From: Pseudomonadales bacterium
Lineage (GTDB): Bacteria; Pseudomonadota; Gammaproteobacteria; Steroidobacterales; Steroidobacteraceae
Reading direction: 5' to 3'
Length of the DNA stretch: 11,235 bases
NCBI GenBank assembly: GCA_020442965.1
Contig: JAGRJB010000192.1
Location: 1 to 11,235, forward strand
Program-made: the position numbers and the translations under genes
Shown: positions 1 to 7,063 of the stretch, piece after piece
Position numbering within the stretch: the first letter of the stretch is position 1
Layout: each line of letters begins with the position of its first letter
The notes under the pieces: generated by a model
Databases searched by the model: none
Told to the model about the DNA's origin: nothing
The model's input: the letters and a program-made list of their open reading frames with translations, nothing else

Positions 1-621
1 CGATTTCCCGACATCAACCTGCGAATATGGGTCAATCAGGGCCTCCAGGTGACACAGAACCCGATGGAGCACGACCTCGCCATTTATCTGGGGGGTGGTC
101 CATTCGAAGACGCGCGGGTCGATTTGATGATGTCGGATACTGTTTATCCGGTGTGCGCGCCTGAGCTGTTAGTGAAGCATCCAATCAAGAACGTCGACGA
201 CCTGCGCGCACAGCATCTGATCCATGACGACACCATGATCTGGAACCGCGAGAGCCAGAATCTCGGTCTGCCCGACTGGCCAGCGTGGCTCGCCTTCGCC
301 AAAGCCCATGACATCGACGGATCGTGGGGCCTGCGTATCCAGTCCTCCAGTAGCGTGATGGTCGCGGCAGCTGCCGGACTGGGGGTAGCGCTTGCGCGCA
401 GCTGCATCGCCGAGCCCTATCTAACGACCGGCCAGCTTGTGAAACCGCTTGCGATCGAGTATCCGCGGCGGTTCGCCTACTATCTCGTTTGCGATTCGCA
501 CGCGCTCGCCAGATTGCCAGTCGCCCAGGTGCACGCTTGGCTGCTCGAGGAAGGTGATGCGACGATGGGAATAGATCGTATCGGCCGTCCATCGACGGAG
601 GCAGCGAATGAGTACAGTTAG
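1..621 (+). CDS. LysR-family transcriptional regulator, GcvA-like (5' end outside window)
   Basis: This is the effector-binding portion of a LysR-type regulator. The reading frame is open from base 1 to the TAG at 619-621 and gives 206 residues. LysR proteins are about 300 residues, so the N-terminal helix-turn-helix and linker lie upstream of the window. The fragment shows the usual periplasmic-binding-protein-like layout: an opening FPDINLRIWV strand, then DLAIYLGGG, then VYPVCAPELL, a Trp-rich segment (LGLPDWPAWLAFA) typical of the GcvA subgroup, then SSSVMVAAAAGLGVALAR and GQLVKPL. The GTG at 49 falls inside the domain and is not a credible start. It overlaps the following DUF1838 gene by 14 nt and is probably co-transcribed with it. 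That makes the local DUF1838, oxidase or nitrilase genes plausible targets, which is inference. The ligand is unknown. Confidence 0.9.
   Translation, partial: RFPDINLRIWVNQGLQVTQNPMEHDLAIYLGGGPFEDARVDLMMSDTVYPVCAPELLVKHPIKNVDDLRAQHLIHDDTMIWNRESQNLGLPDWPAWLAFAKAHDIDGSWGLRIQSSSSVMVAAAAGLGVALARSCIAEPYLTTGQLVKPLAIEYPRRFAYYLVCDSHALARLPVAQVHAWLLEEGDATMGIDRIGRPSTEAANEYS
597..601 (+). promoter_or_regulatory. Ribosome binding site of DUF1838 copy 1
   Basis: GGAGG lies inside the last codons of the LysR gene with a 6-nt spacer to the ATG at 608. It fixes that start and indicates translation from a shared transcript. Confidence 0.7.
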
Positions 622-1471
622 TCGTCGCGAGAGCCTGGTCTCGCTCGCCGCCGGCAGTCTCTTCGCTCTTCCCGCCCCGGGCGGCACCCTACCAACGGAA
701 TCGGTGGATGTTGCAAAGCTGCCGATTCACGACCCGGTGTTCAACGTCCGCATACTCGGCCGATTGCAGGGCGACTTGTCTGGCAAGCCGGTCTTCGCGT
801 ACCGGCAAGGCCGGGTATTCGGCCTCGAGCCTGGCAACGGGCCGTCACTGAGCGCGTATGGCCGACTGCTGTATCGTACCGAGGGCTGCACTGTGCGCCG
901 TGCGCGGCTGCGCAAAGACGACGCTATCGAAGAGCGCACGAGAAACTGGCTTTTCTACAAGGACGTGCGGACTGGCGCGTATCTGGATTCCTACCTCAAT
1001 CCGTACACGCTGGAACGCGTGCCTGTACCGACGTTTCGCGCAGGTATCACCGGGGGCGTTATCGGCACACGAGGTCCCGAACTGATCGCCAATTTTCCCA
1101 TGGAGAGCACGGTATTCGACACGCCACTGCTGCTCGACTGGCATTTCGTTGGCGATCGAGCATGGATTCATCGACAGGCCTTCACGCGCTGGCAGGAATC
1201 CTCAAGCGGCGCATTTCGCACGGAGATGACACTCGATTGCTGGGTGTGTCGCGCAGCGGACGTCGCGGATGGTGGACTCGGTCATATCCCCAATGCCTAT
1301 TCCTGGACCAGCCAGACGCAATGGCAATCCTGGTTGAAAATGGACAATCATCCGGGCGCGATGCTGTGGCGCCATGACGGCATCGTCGTGAGCTCTGTCG
1401 ATGAGTTACCGGTCGAATTCGTCACACGCAGCAGGACTTCGCTCCCCGAGCCTTTCGATACTGCGCTCTGA
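608..1471 (+). CDS. DUF1838 family protein, Tat-exported (copy 1)
   Basis: This 287-residue protein has no known biochemical function. I assign it to DUF1838 from its general pattern: YGRLLYRTEG, FYKDVRTGAYLDSYLNPYT, VPTFRAGITGG, ANFPMESTVF, LLDWHF, AFTRW, TEMTLDCWVCR and YSWTSQTQWQSWL. The start at 608 is supported by GGAGG at 597-601, six bases upstream. The N-terminus has a twin-arginine motif (SRRESL, residues 5-10) followed by an alanine/leucine-rich stretch up to about residue 25, so export by the Tat route is likely. Tat use would fit folding or cofactor loading before export. Its first 14 bases overlap the LysR gene, suggesting translational coupling. Its end converges on the amine oxidase gene with 26 bp between stops. 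It is clearly paralogous to the gene at 3144. Family membership is recalled, not searched. Confidence 0.85.
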   Translation: MSTVSRRESLVSLAAGSLFALPAPGGTLPTESVDVAKLPIHDPVFNVRILGRLQGDLSGKPVFAYRQGRVFGLEPGNGPSLSAYGRLLYRTEGCTVRRARLRKDDAIEERTRNWLFYKDVRTGAYLDSYLNPYTLERVPVPTFRAGITGGVIGTRGPELIANFPMESTVFDTPLLLDWHFVGDRAWIHRQAFTRWQESSSGAFRTEMTLDCWVCRAADVADGGLGHIPNAYSWTSQTQWQSWLKMDNHPGAMLWRHDGIVVSSVDELPVEFVTRSRTSLPEPFDTAL

Positions 1472-1474
1472 TAT

Positions 1475-1494
1475 CGCATCACGCCGCTCATGCG
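1475..1494. other. Weak inverted repeat between convergent genes
   Basis: CGCAT at 1475-1479 and ATGCG at 1490-1494 could pair around a 10-nt loop in the 26-bp gap between the DUF1838 stop and the oxidase stop. There is no T-tract on either strand, so it does not qualify as an intrinsic terminator. A 5-bp match can easily occur by chance. Confidence 0.15.
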
Positions 1495-1497
1495 TCG

Positions 1498-2964
1498 TCA
1501 TGCTCGCTGCAGAATCTCGAGTGCAACACGTTCACCTGACTCCAACGCGCCTTCCATGCCGCGAGCCATCACACTCGTGTGCTCGCCGCATAGATGCATC
1601 CGTTCGTATGGCATGCGCATGGCGGACGCGAAGCGCGGAATCTGGCCAGGCATCCACGACGCGTAGGCACCGCCCGAATACGGGGTTTGTTGCCAGGAAA
1701 AGGCCCGCACGAGACGCAACGCCCCTTTGGCGGCAGGCCGTATGCGTTCGAGCTCACTCAGTACGAGCGCAGCCGACGATTCGGCCGGCAACAGATCGTA
1801 GCGCCGTGCGCTATCGCCGTCCGAAAAGTGCATGAAGGAAGAGATGGAGTTGTCAGGCCCATACGTTAGCGCGTTGAAACGCTCAATGGGGCCATCGGAC
1901 CAAAACGACGGTGGTAGACCGTCGCTCTCCCAGAACGGCTTTTCAATCGCGAAATGAGCCTGAAATGCCGCATGATAAGGAAGCGTCGCCACCGCCTCGG
2001 CCTGAAGCCCGCGAAAGGCCGGTTCAATCGTCAACAGTCGCAATGCCGAGAACGGCAATGACATGACGAGAAACTTCGCGACGTGCCGACCGCCATCGGT
2101 GCAGCGCGCCTCGATTCCCTCGCCATCGACACGCACGGCCGCCACAGCGCGCGCTTGCAGAACGTCACCTTTGACCGCTTTGGCCATCGCCTCCGGCAGG
2201 CGCTGATTGCCACCTTTGATGCTCATTGAGCCGCGGCCGGCGCCGATCGCCATGGAAACGCGGGCAAACGCAAAAACACTACAAAGTTGCAGCAGCGACG
2301 TCTCCCAAAGATTCGTGCCGTAGGAGCTGAATTTATCCGCCAGTCGTATTGTTTCGTCGTTCAAACCCTGATCGCGCAAATAATTCGCGATCGGCACGTC
2401 AAGATGCACGTTGGCTGGTTGCTGCCAGCCGTCCAGGTCCATTTGGGGCACACGGCTATTGAGAAAACTGAAGATGATCTGCCAAGGTGTGAGGTCCCGC
2501 AGGCCCTCGGGACTCGGGTTGAAGCGGTGTGTTGGCCAATCGCTCAAACGAATGAACTCATCGCGGATGTGCAGCGCGGTATTCTCGCGCGGCTCGGTGC
2601 GAAGACGTTCGGGTACGAGCTCGACCTTGAGCCGAGCGGCGATGTCTAACTATCGCGCATACGAACGACCGATGCCATTGCCACCCGCTTCGGGTGCGCC
2701 GACGACATCGTTGAGCGTATACAGTCGCCCGCCGATTCGATCTCGCGCTTCCAGCACCGTCACACTCAAGCCTTGGCTCTCGAGTATCAATGCCGCGTTG
2801 AGACCTGACAGACCAGCGCCGATGACTAAAACGTCGCTTCGGGTGGTCGGCAGGCGAACTCGTGGGGCGTCGGCGCCGCGCGCGACCGACGTCGGTAATT
2901 GATTGCTTGCCAGCGCGCCGGCGGCACCTAGAACGATCGCTCGACGTCTGCTTAAGGTTGGCAT
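1498..2964 (-). pseudogene. Flavin monoamine oxidase, Tat-exported, interrupted by one in-frame TAG
   Basis: Read through one stop codon, this is a complete 488-codon FAD-dependent amine oxidase (amino_oxidase family), which oxidises amines or related C-N bonds. From the ATG at 2964 there is a Tat-like signal (SRRRAIVLGAAGAL, residues 5-18), the Rossmann motif VLVIGAGLSGLNAALILE (46-62), VLEARDRIGGR (70-80), and near the C-terminus the FAD-binding signature CGEHTSV...GMEGALESGERVA. A TAG at 2652-2650 (codon 105) follows SYAR. The same frame continues without any other stop to the TGA at 1498-1500, and the 34 codons between the TAG and a TTG at 2547 read as normal family sequence. This is therefore a point nonsense change, not a frameshift. 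No good re-initiation site is visible after the stop. Unless the TAG is read through or is a sequencing error, the product is a 104-residue stub of the FAD domain. The upstream TTG at 3030 is a poorer start, because the Tat signal begins at 2964. Confidence 0.85.
2650..2652 (-). other. In-frame amber codon disrupting the amine oxidase
   Basis: The plus-strand bases CTA at 2650-2652 read TAG on the coding strand, between ...GIGRSYAR and LDIAARL.... One substitution from Leu (TTG) or Gln (CAG) would give it. The original residue cannot be determined from this window. Confidence 0.9.
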
Positions 2965-3007
2965 TTGACGCTGCTTTGTCTCGGAGTGGGAGTGGATGGG
3001 TACTGAC

Positions 3008-3029
3008 TGTCGATCGTCGCAGATCGACA
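3008..3029. promoter_or_regulatory. Perfect 8-bp inverted repeat, candidate operator
   Basis: TGTCGATC (3008-3015) and GATCGACA (3022-3029) form an exact dyad with a 6-bp spacer. The dyad lies in the 179-bp spacer between the divergent amine oxidase (start 2964) and DUF1838 copy 2 (start 3144). Its position and symmetry fit a dimeric repressor or activator site controlling one or both genes. The protein that would bind it is unknown; the LysR at the left edge is one candidate. Matching half-sites elsewhere were not found by eye. Confidence 0.4.
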
Positions 3030-3044
3030 ATGCTGAGCATTTGC

Positions 3045-3061
3045 GATCATCTAGATCATCT
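3045..3061. repeat. Short direct repeat in divergent promoter region
   Basis: GATCATCT occurs at 3045-3052 and again at 3054-3061, one base apart, so the pair repeats with a 9-bp period. The junction also contains the palindrome ATCTAGAT. It could be part of a regulator binding site, but it is short enough to be chance. Confidence 0.3.
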
Positions 3062-3075
3062 GGTCTATTAGCACA

Positions 3076-3109
3076 GCCCGATCGAACCGGGCAACAATTC
3101 AGCTATGAT
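3076..3109 (+). promoter_or_regulatory. Possible promoter of DUF1838 copy 2
   Basis: TATGAT at 3104-3109 differs from the -10 consensus by one base and lies 34 bp before the start codon. No convincing -35 hexamer is present 16-18 bp upstream. Instead there is a GC-rich dyad, GCCCG (3076-3080) and CGGGC (3088-3092), at about that position, which could bind an activator. This is a weak prediction. Confidence 0.3.
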
Positions 3110-3132
3110 CAGGCGGCAAGGACAAATTTCCC

Positions 3133-3137
3133 AGGAG
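3133..3137 (+). promoter_or_regulatory. Ribosome binding site of DUF1838 copy 2
   Basis: AGGAG with a 6-nt spacer to the ATG at 3144 selects that start over the in-frame ATG at 3105, which has no such site and would place 13 residues before the normal N-terminus. Confidence 0.7.
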
Positions 3138-3143
3138 TCAACT

Positions 3144-4052
3144 ATGCGCGATATCGATGCTGCAAAGCCGGACCTGATGCGCCGCACCCTACTCGCCGGA
3201 ACGGTAGCGGCCGGCGGAATTGCGAGCTTTGCGCCCGCGGCTCTGGCCACAACGCTACGGTCGCGTGCAGCTAACCAGGATAGCGCCCGTTTTCCAACGG
3301 ATGATCCGGCGTTCAACGTCAAGACCCTCGGTCGACTCCAAGGCGATTTGTCAGGCAAGCCCGTTTACAACTACGTGGCTGGACGCGTATTCGGGTTAGT
3401 ACCAGGTGACGGGCCGGCGATCGCGGATTACGGCCGCCTGCTGTATCGCGTCGAGGGCGGCGGAATGCGTATGTCGCGCGAGCGTGCCGACGGTGCGGTC
3501 GAGGAGCGATCACGCGGCTGGATGTTCTATCTCGATCCGCAGACGGGCGAGTATCTCGACGAGTATGACAATCCCTACACTGGCGAGAAGGTCACAGTAC
3601 CGACGTTTCGCGGTGGCATCAGCGGGAGCGTGATGACTGCCAAGGGCCCCGAATACAGTGCCAATTTCACGATGGAAAGCACCGTTTTCAATCGGCCAGT
3701 ATTGCTCGATTGGCGCTTCATCGATGATCAGGTATGGATTTCGCGACACGCCTTTACGCGTTGGAAGGAACGCTCGACAGGGTTCCATAAAACCGAAATG
3801 ACGCTCGATTGCTGGGCATGCCGCATCGCCGACGTCGCTAACAAGAAGCTGACCATGATTCCCAGCCTGTACTCGTGGACGAGTCAAACGGAATGGCAAT
3901 CCTGGCTCAATATGCGCGGCAAACCGGGAGCCATGTTGTGGCGTAACGAAGGTGTCATCGTCAAGTCACTCGACGAACTACCGCGACAATTCGTCGAGCG
4001 TAGCGACAAGAAACTCCCGGGAGTGTTCAGGGAGCCGCTTACCTGGGCATGA
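3144..4052 (+). CDS. DUF1838 family protein, Tat-exported (copy 2)
   Basis: This is a 302-residue paralogue of the protein at 608-1471. The two align without large gaps over the whole mature part and share long identical blocks: LGRLQGDLSGKPV, GRVFGL, YGRLLYR, ESTVF, AFTRW, TEMTLDCW, YSWTSQT, WQSWL and PGAMLWR. By eye well over half of the positions match, while the nucleotide sequences differ widely, so the duplication is not recent. A Tat signal is visible: RRTLLAG at residues 13-19, a hydrophobic segment, and a likely cleavage site after PAALA near residue 35. Function is unknown. The conserved Trp, Tyr and Asp blocks suggest a binding pocket, but no catalytic motif is recognised. It converges on the MDR gene with 14 bp between stops. 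Confidence 0.87.
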   Translation: MRDIDAAKPDLMRRTLLAGTVAAGGIASFAPAALATTLRSRAANQDSARFPTDDPAFNVKTLGRLQGDLSGKPVYNYVAGRVFGLVPGDGPAIADYGRLLYRVEGGGMRMSRERADGAVEERSRGWMFYLDPQTGEYLDEYDNPYTGEKVTVPTFRGGISGSVMTAKGPEYSANFTMESTVFNRPVLLDWRFIDDQVWISRHAFTRWKERSTGFHKTEMTLDCWACRIADVANKKLTMIPSLYSWTSQTEWQSWLNMRGKPGAMLWRNEGVIVKSLDELPRQFVERSDKKLPGVFREPLTWA

Positions 4053-4066
4053 CCAAATGCGTCGCC

Positions 4067-5068
4067 TCAGCGCGCGTGCTCGGCCATCGTGACAATGACT
4101 TTGCCGTCACGCTCCGTGCCAGTCTGCGCGGCGCGCGCGCAAGCCTCGACGATCCGATCGAGCGGGTACACACCGGCGATCTTGGCGACTAACACCCCGC
4201 GCGCCATCAGGTCCGCCAACTTGGCGTACAGCGCCCGCACTTCGTCTGGCTTGCGCAGTTTGTGGAACTGGCGCGCGAAGCTGAGGCCCTCGAGGCGAAT
4301 GTCGTTGCGGAACATCAGGTAGAAATCGAGCTCACAGCGGCTGTTCGTCATCGAGCCGTAGCTCAGTACGGTACTGCCCGGTGCGAGACATTCAGCGATT
4401 CGCTGCGTGGCGGCGCCCGCCACGGCATCGATGCCGAGCTTGATCGGCGCGCTGCCCGTCGCTGCCGCCACGCGCGCTGCGAGATTGGGACCGTCTACCA
4501 GCACGACATCCCCGCCAAGCTTACGAATCTCATCGACCAACTCTGGTCGGCGGACGACGTTCACGGTGTGTATCCCTTGCAGTTGCGCAAGACGAATCAG
4601 GTAACGACCGCAGCTCGAGTTAGCGGCGTTCTGAATCAACCAATCGCCTTGCGCGAATTTCGCGTAGTCCTCGAGCATCACAACCGCGGTCGCGCCGTTC
4701 ACCATCATGAGGCTCAACTGCACCGCGTCACCCTCGGGGGCTGGAATGCAGGCGTCGGATTTGCAGCGTACCTCGTCACGGAAAGTGCCGCTCGCCAGCG
4801 GCGCAAAGACGCGTTCACCGACGCGCGTCGCCGCAACGCCCTCTCCCACCCTGACAATCCGGCCGATACCCTCAAACCCCGGTGTACGCGGCAGCGGCAT
4901 CGCGAATGGCGGAACGCCCTGGATGGTGCGCAGATCCGCGATGTGCATCGCCGCCGCCGCCATTCGAATGACAACCTCGCCCGCGCCCGGCTGTTCGGCC
5001 GGCACGGCTTCGACGCGCAACACCTTCGCCGGATCGCCATACTCGTGGTGTCGCGCTGCTCTTGCCAT
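4067..5068 (-). CDS. Zinc-free MDR oxidoreductase (enoyl-thioester reductase/quinone reductase type)
   Basis: This is a 333-residue medium-chain dehydrogenase/reductase that probably uses NAD(P)H to reduce a carbon-carbon double bond. The N-terminal GroES-like domain contains TPGFEGIGRIVRVGEGV (62-78). The catalytic-zinc cysteine of alcohol dehydrogenases is absent; the segment there reads MHIADL (41-46). The cofactor domain has NAANSSCGRYLIRLAQLQG (147-165) followed by TVNVVRRPE (168-176). This resembles the mitochondrial-type 2-enoyl thioester reductases, where an Arg-rich stretch after the strand binds NADP phosphate. Automatic pipelines would probably label it a zinc-dependent alcohol dehydrogenase family protein. 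It is the last gene of a three-gene minus-strand unit, 15 bp after the MBL gene. Substrate is unknown; enoyl-CoA, enone or quinone are all possible. Confidence 0.85.
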   Translation of the reverse strand: MARAARHHEYGDPAKVLRVEAVPAEQPGAGEVVIRMAAAAMHIADLRTIQGVPPFAMPLPRTPGFEGIGRIVRVGEGVAATRVGERVFAPLASGTFRDEVRCKSDACIPAPEGDAVQLSLMMVNGATAVVMLEDYAKFAQGDWLIQNAANSSCGRYLIRLAQLQGIHTVNVVRRPELVDEIRKLGGDVVLVDGPNLAARVAAATGSAPIKLGIDAVAGAATQRIAECLAPGSTVLSYGSMTNSRCELDFYLMFRNDIRLEGLSFARQFHKLRKPDEVRALYAKLADLMARGVLVAKIAGVYPLDRIVEACARAAQTGTERDGKVIVTMAEHAR

Positions 5069-5083
5069 GATGCCTGTCTGCTG

Positions 5084-5980
5084 TTAGTTGCCAGTGATGA
5101 TGAAACTGAGAATTCGATCCGCCGTCATGGGCGCCCATTGTTCGAACCCCGCCCAATGACCATAGCGACCGCGGATCGCGCGCGCGGCCGTCGCGGTCAC
5201 GTCACCGCGTACTCGTTCGGTCATGGCGACGCCATCCTCACCGGGGCGTGGTGCCTGCTCACCACTCGACCGATAAGCGACCTCGGTCGCCTCGAGCAGC
5301 CGCAATATGTAATCGCGATAATCGGCAACCCAGCGCCGTTCGCCGGGCCCGGTATGCCCACCCACGACAAAGTCGAACTGCAGACGCATGGCGGACTCGA
5401 GCGAGTGCAAATAGCCCGCAAAGTCGGTGTCCGGGAGATTTCGATACGGCGCGACGTCTGGCTCGACACCGTCGACCCAGACCAGCATGCGGCCCTGGTC
5501 GGTAGGCAACACGAACAGCAGGTTGGAATCGGAGTGGTTAGGCCCAAAATCGTGCACGTCGATTCGTGTTGCGCCGCTTGCGATCACGGCACCGTCACCG
5601 AGCGAAACATTGGGCATGACGATGTCATTATGTCCGCGCCGCGTCACGCGGTCCGCGACCGTGGGATGCGCGCACACTTCGAGATCCGCACCGAGAACGG
5701 TACCGCCCACAATATGGTCGCGATGATCATGGCTGTACACGAGTCTCGTTACCGCGCGATTGGTGACTGTCGCGATCGCCGCGCGATACTCCACTGCGGC
5801 GTCGGCGCTGATTGGATCGAAGGCGGTTACGCCATCATCGGCAACGACGAAGGGGCTCAGATAAAAGCCCTTGTTCCAGCGAAACAGATAAACGCCACGC
5901 CCGAAAGACTCTACCTGCCACGCACCCGCCGTGTGACGTGAGACGTTCGCGCCGTGGAACTGACAACCCGCTTCACTCAT
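5084..5980 (-). CDS. MBL-fold metallo-hydrolase
   Basis: This is a 298-residue metallo-beta-lactamase-fold enzyme with a complete set of apparent metal ligands: the HxHxDH motif in YSHDHRDHI (His84, His86, Asp88, His89), His149 in GPNHSDSN, Asp170 in VWVDGVEPD and His209 in VGGHTGPG. A dinuclear metal hydrolase is expected, but members act on lactones, thioesters, esters, lactams or phosphodiesters, and this sequence does not say which. No signal peptide is seen, so it is probably cytoplasmic. The ATG at 5980 has a poor ribosome binding site; it lies 10 bp after the stop of the nitrilase-like gene, so coupled translation is likely. It is the middle gene of the unit that ends with the MDR reductase. 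A hydrolase followed by a reductase would fit ring opening or thioester processing, which is inference. Confidence 0.9.
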   Translation of the reverse strand: MSEAGCQFHGANVSRHTAGAWQVESFGRGVYLFRWNKGFYLSPFVVADDGVTAFDPISADAAVEYRAAIATVTNRAVTRLVYSHDHRDHIVGGTVLGADLEVCAHPTVADRVTRRGHNDIVMPNVSLGDGAVIASGATRIDVHDFGPNHSDSNLLFVLPTDQGRMLVWVDGVEPDVAPYRNLPDTDFAGYLHSLESAMRLQFDFVVGGHTGPGERRWVADYRDYILRLLEATEVAYRSSGEQAPRPGEDGVAMTERVRGDVTATAARAIRGRYGHWAGFEQWAPMTADRILSFIITGN

Positions 5981-5990
5981 GGAAGCATCG

Positions 5991-7043
5991 TCAGCTTGTC
6001 AGCCCACGCTCGCTGATGCGCTCGAGGACGTCGGCTTGCGCTTTGGCAAAATAGCTCCGGTCCGGCACGACGACCTTACCGTGCTTCCATAAGCCGTTCT
6101 GCCGCCTGATGTCGGCCTGGGCATAGGATTCAGCGAACAAACCCAGCGCCTGACGTGACAACATGTTCCCCATGCCACCCGCAGCACGGTAGGCTCGCAG
6201 CCCCGCCATATCGAGCAACGCGGTCGCCGTGCACGACGCACCCGGCGAAGCCGCGATCAGCTGACGACCCATGTAGTCGAGAATATCCGAGCCGCCATTG
6301 GCCGAGTCGACCGGCACCTCGATGCCGATCAAGCGCGCGTTGTTAGCCGATACGACGAACGCCAGGTTCTCGAGCGCGCGAGCGCGCCGCGCAATCTGCT
6401 TCGGTGTCATCGTCGCAGCGCCGACCTCACTACTATTGTGAAGAAACACGTTCGCACCGCGGATCGCATGACAGCGCGCGACCTCCGGATAGAGGATCTC
6501 TTCGGAGGCGATGGCGGCGAGCTTGCCGATCGGCGTGTCGGCGACCGGAAAGACGCCATCCAGCCCGTATACGTCGAGATAACGATCCCAGACGTCGTGC
6601 GGCGTCGGCGCGTACATCGAAATCAGTCGTCGATACGAGAGAATTCGTTTACCGGATGGATCGAGCACGAAACTGCCCTGAAAATACAGGCCCGGAAAAT
6701 GCCGATCCGTCTCATAGGCATTGACGCTGAGATAGACGCCGTGAAGCTGAGCCACCGCAGCGAGCGCTTCAACCTCGGCACCATCGGGATCGACCGTGCC
6801 TTTCTCGAGCCATTCGGGGATCGATTCCCCCCAAGGCGGCCCGCTCAGCACGTACTCGGGCAGCACGACGAGCTGCAAGCCGCTGCCCACCCACCGTTTG
6901 GCGCCGCGAATCGCCTCTTCGATGCGTGCGATCGCGGCCATCATGCGCGGCCGGCTGCTCGCTGAATTGCTGTCCATATGGACGCATTCACAGTCCACCT
7001 GTAAGGCAAGAGCGCTATATCGATCCAATCGAGCTTGAGTCAT
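5991..7043 (-). CDS. Nitrilase-superfamily (carbon-nitrogen hydrolase) protein with altered catalytic residues
   Basis: This 350-residue protein belongs to the carbon-nitrogen hydrolase fold, whose members use a Glu-Lys-Cys triad on nitriles or amides. The Glu is present (LPEY, Glu63). The usual YRK lysine is replaced in SYRRLIS (Arg138-Arg139). In the nucleophile block, where active members read roughly GRLGVAICYDLRFPE, this protein reads GKLAAIASEEILYPE, with Ser180 at the cysteine position; the codon is TCC. The rest of the domain is intact (VFLHNSSE, ALENLAFVVSANNA), so this looks like a natural divergent subgroup and not decay. It may be non-catalytic or have different chemistry. The start at 7043 is set by AGGAGG four bases upstream; an in-frame start at 7097 would run into the divergent gene and lacks support. 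It is first in the unit with the MBL and MDR genes. No signal peptide is seen. Confidence 0.85.
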   Translation of the reverse strand: MTQARLDRYSALALQVDCECVHMDSNSASSRPRMMAAIARIEEAIRGAKRWVGSGLQLVVLPEYVLSGPPWGESIPEWLEKGTVDPDGAEVEALAAVAQLHGVYLSVNAYETDRHFPGLYFQGSFVLDPSGKRILSYRRLISMYAPTPHDVWDRYLDVYGLDGVFPVADTPIGKLAAIASEEILYPEVARCHAIRGANVFLHNSSEVGAATMTPKQIARRARALENLAFVVSANNARLIGIEVPVDSANGGSDILDYMGRQLIAASPGASCTATALLDMAGLRAYRAAGGMGNMLSRQALGLFAESYAQADIRRQNGLWKHGKVVVPDRSYFAKAQADVLERISERGLTS

Positions 7044-7047
7044 AGGG

Positions 7048-7053
7048 CCTCCT
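7048..7053 (-). promoter_or_regulatory. Ribosome binding site of the nitrilase-like gene
   Basis: On the minus strand AGGAGG lies 4 nt before the ATG at 7043 and decides that start. Its plus-strand complement CCTCCT lies six bases before the ribosome binding site of the divergent TRAP gene. Confidence 0.75.
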
Positions 7054-7058
7054 GCGTT

Positions 7059-7063
7059 GAGGA
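7059..7063 (+). promoter_or_regulatory. Ribosome binding site of the TRAP solute-binding protein gene
   Basis: GAGGA with a 7-nt spacer to the ATG at 7071 selects that start over an in-frame TTG at 7035. In a plus-strand transcript GAGG could pair with CCTC at 7049-7052 around a 6- to 7-nt loop. Confidence 0.6.

Noticed and set aside
2548..2649. Treating the oxidase as two separate genes (an FAD-domain protein and a C-terminal protein starting at TTG 2547)
   Set aside because: The frame is continuous, the intervening codons read as normal family sequence, and no ribosome binding site or proper start follows the TAG. One gene with a nonsense codon explains it better.
2411..2902. Plus-strand open frames across the interrupted part of the amine oxidase
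   Set aside because: They are antisense to clear oxidase sequence, have low-complexity Ser/Arg-rich translations, and lack a ribosome binding site or family resemblance.
4262..5941. A 559-codon plus-strand open frame opposite the MDR and MBL genes
   Set aside because: The opposite strand encodes two well-recognised enzymes with intact motifs. The frame's translation is rich in Arg, His and Ala with no domain, as expected for an antisense shadow in GC-rich DNA.
6438..6965. 175-codon plus-strand frame opposite the nitrilase-like gene
   Set aside because: It is antisense to conserved nitrilase-superfamily sequence, and no recognisable domain is seen in its own translation.
6972..6983. 12-bp palindrome GTCCATATGGAC about 90 bp upstream of the TRAP gene
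   Set aside because: It lies in the nitrilase-like coding region, and a few perfect 12-bp palindromes are expected by chance in 11 kb. It could be an operator, but nothing else supports it.
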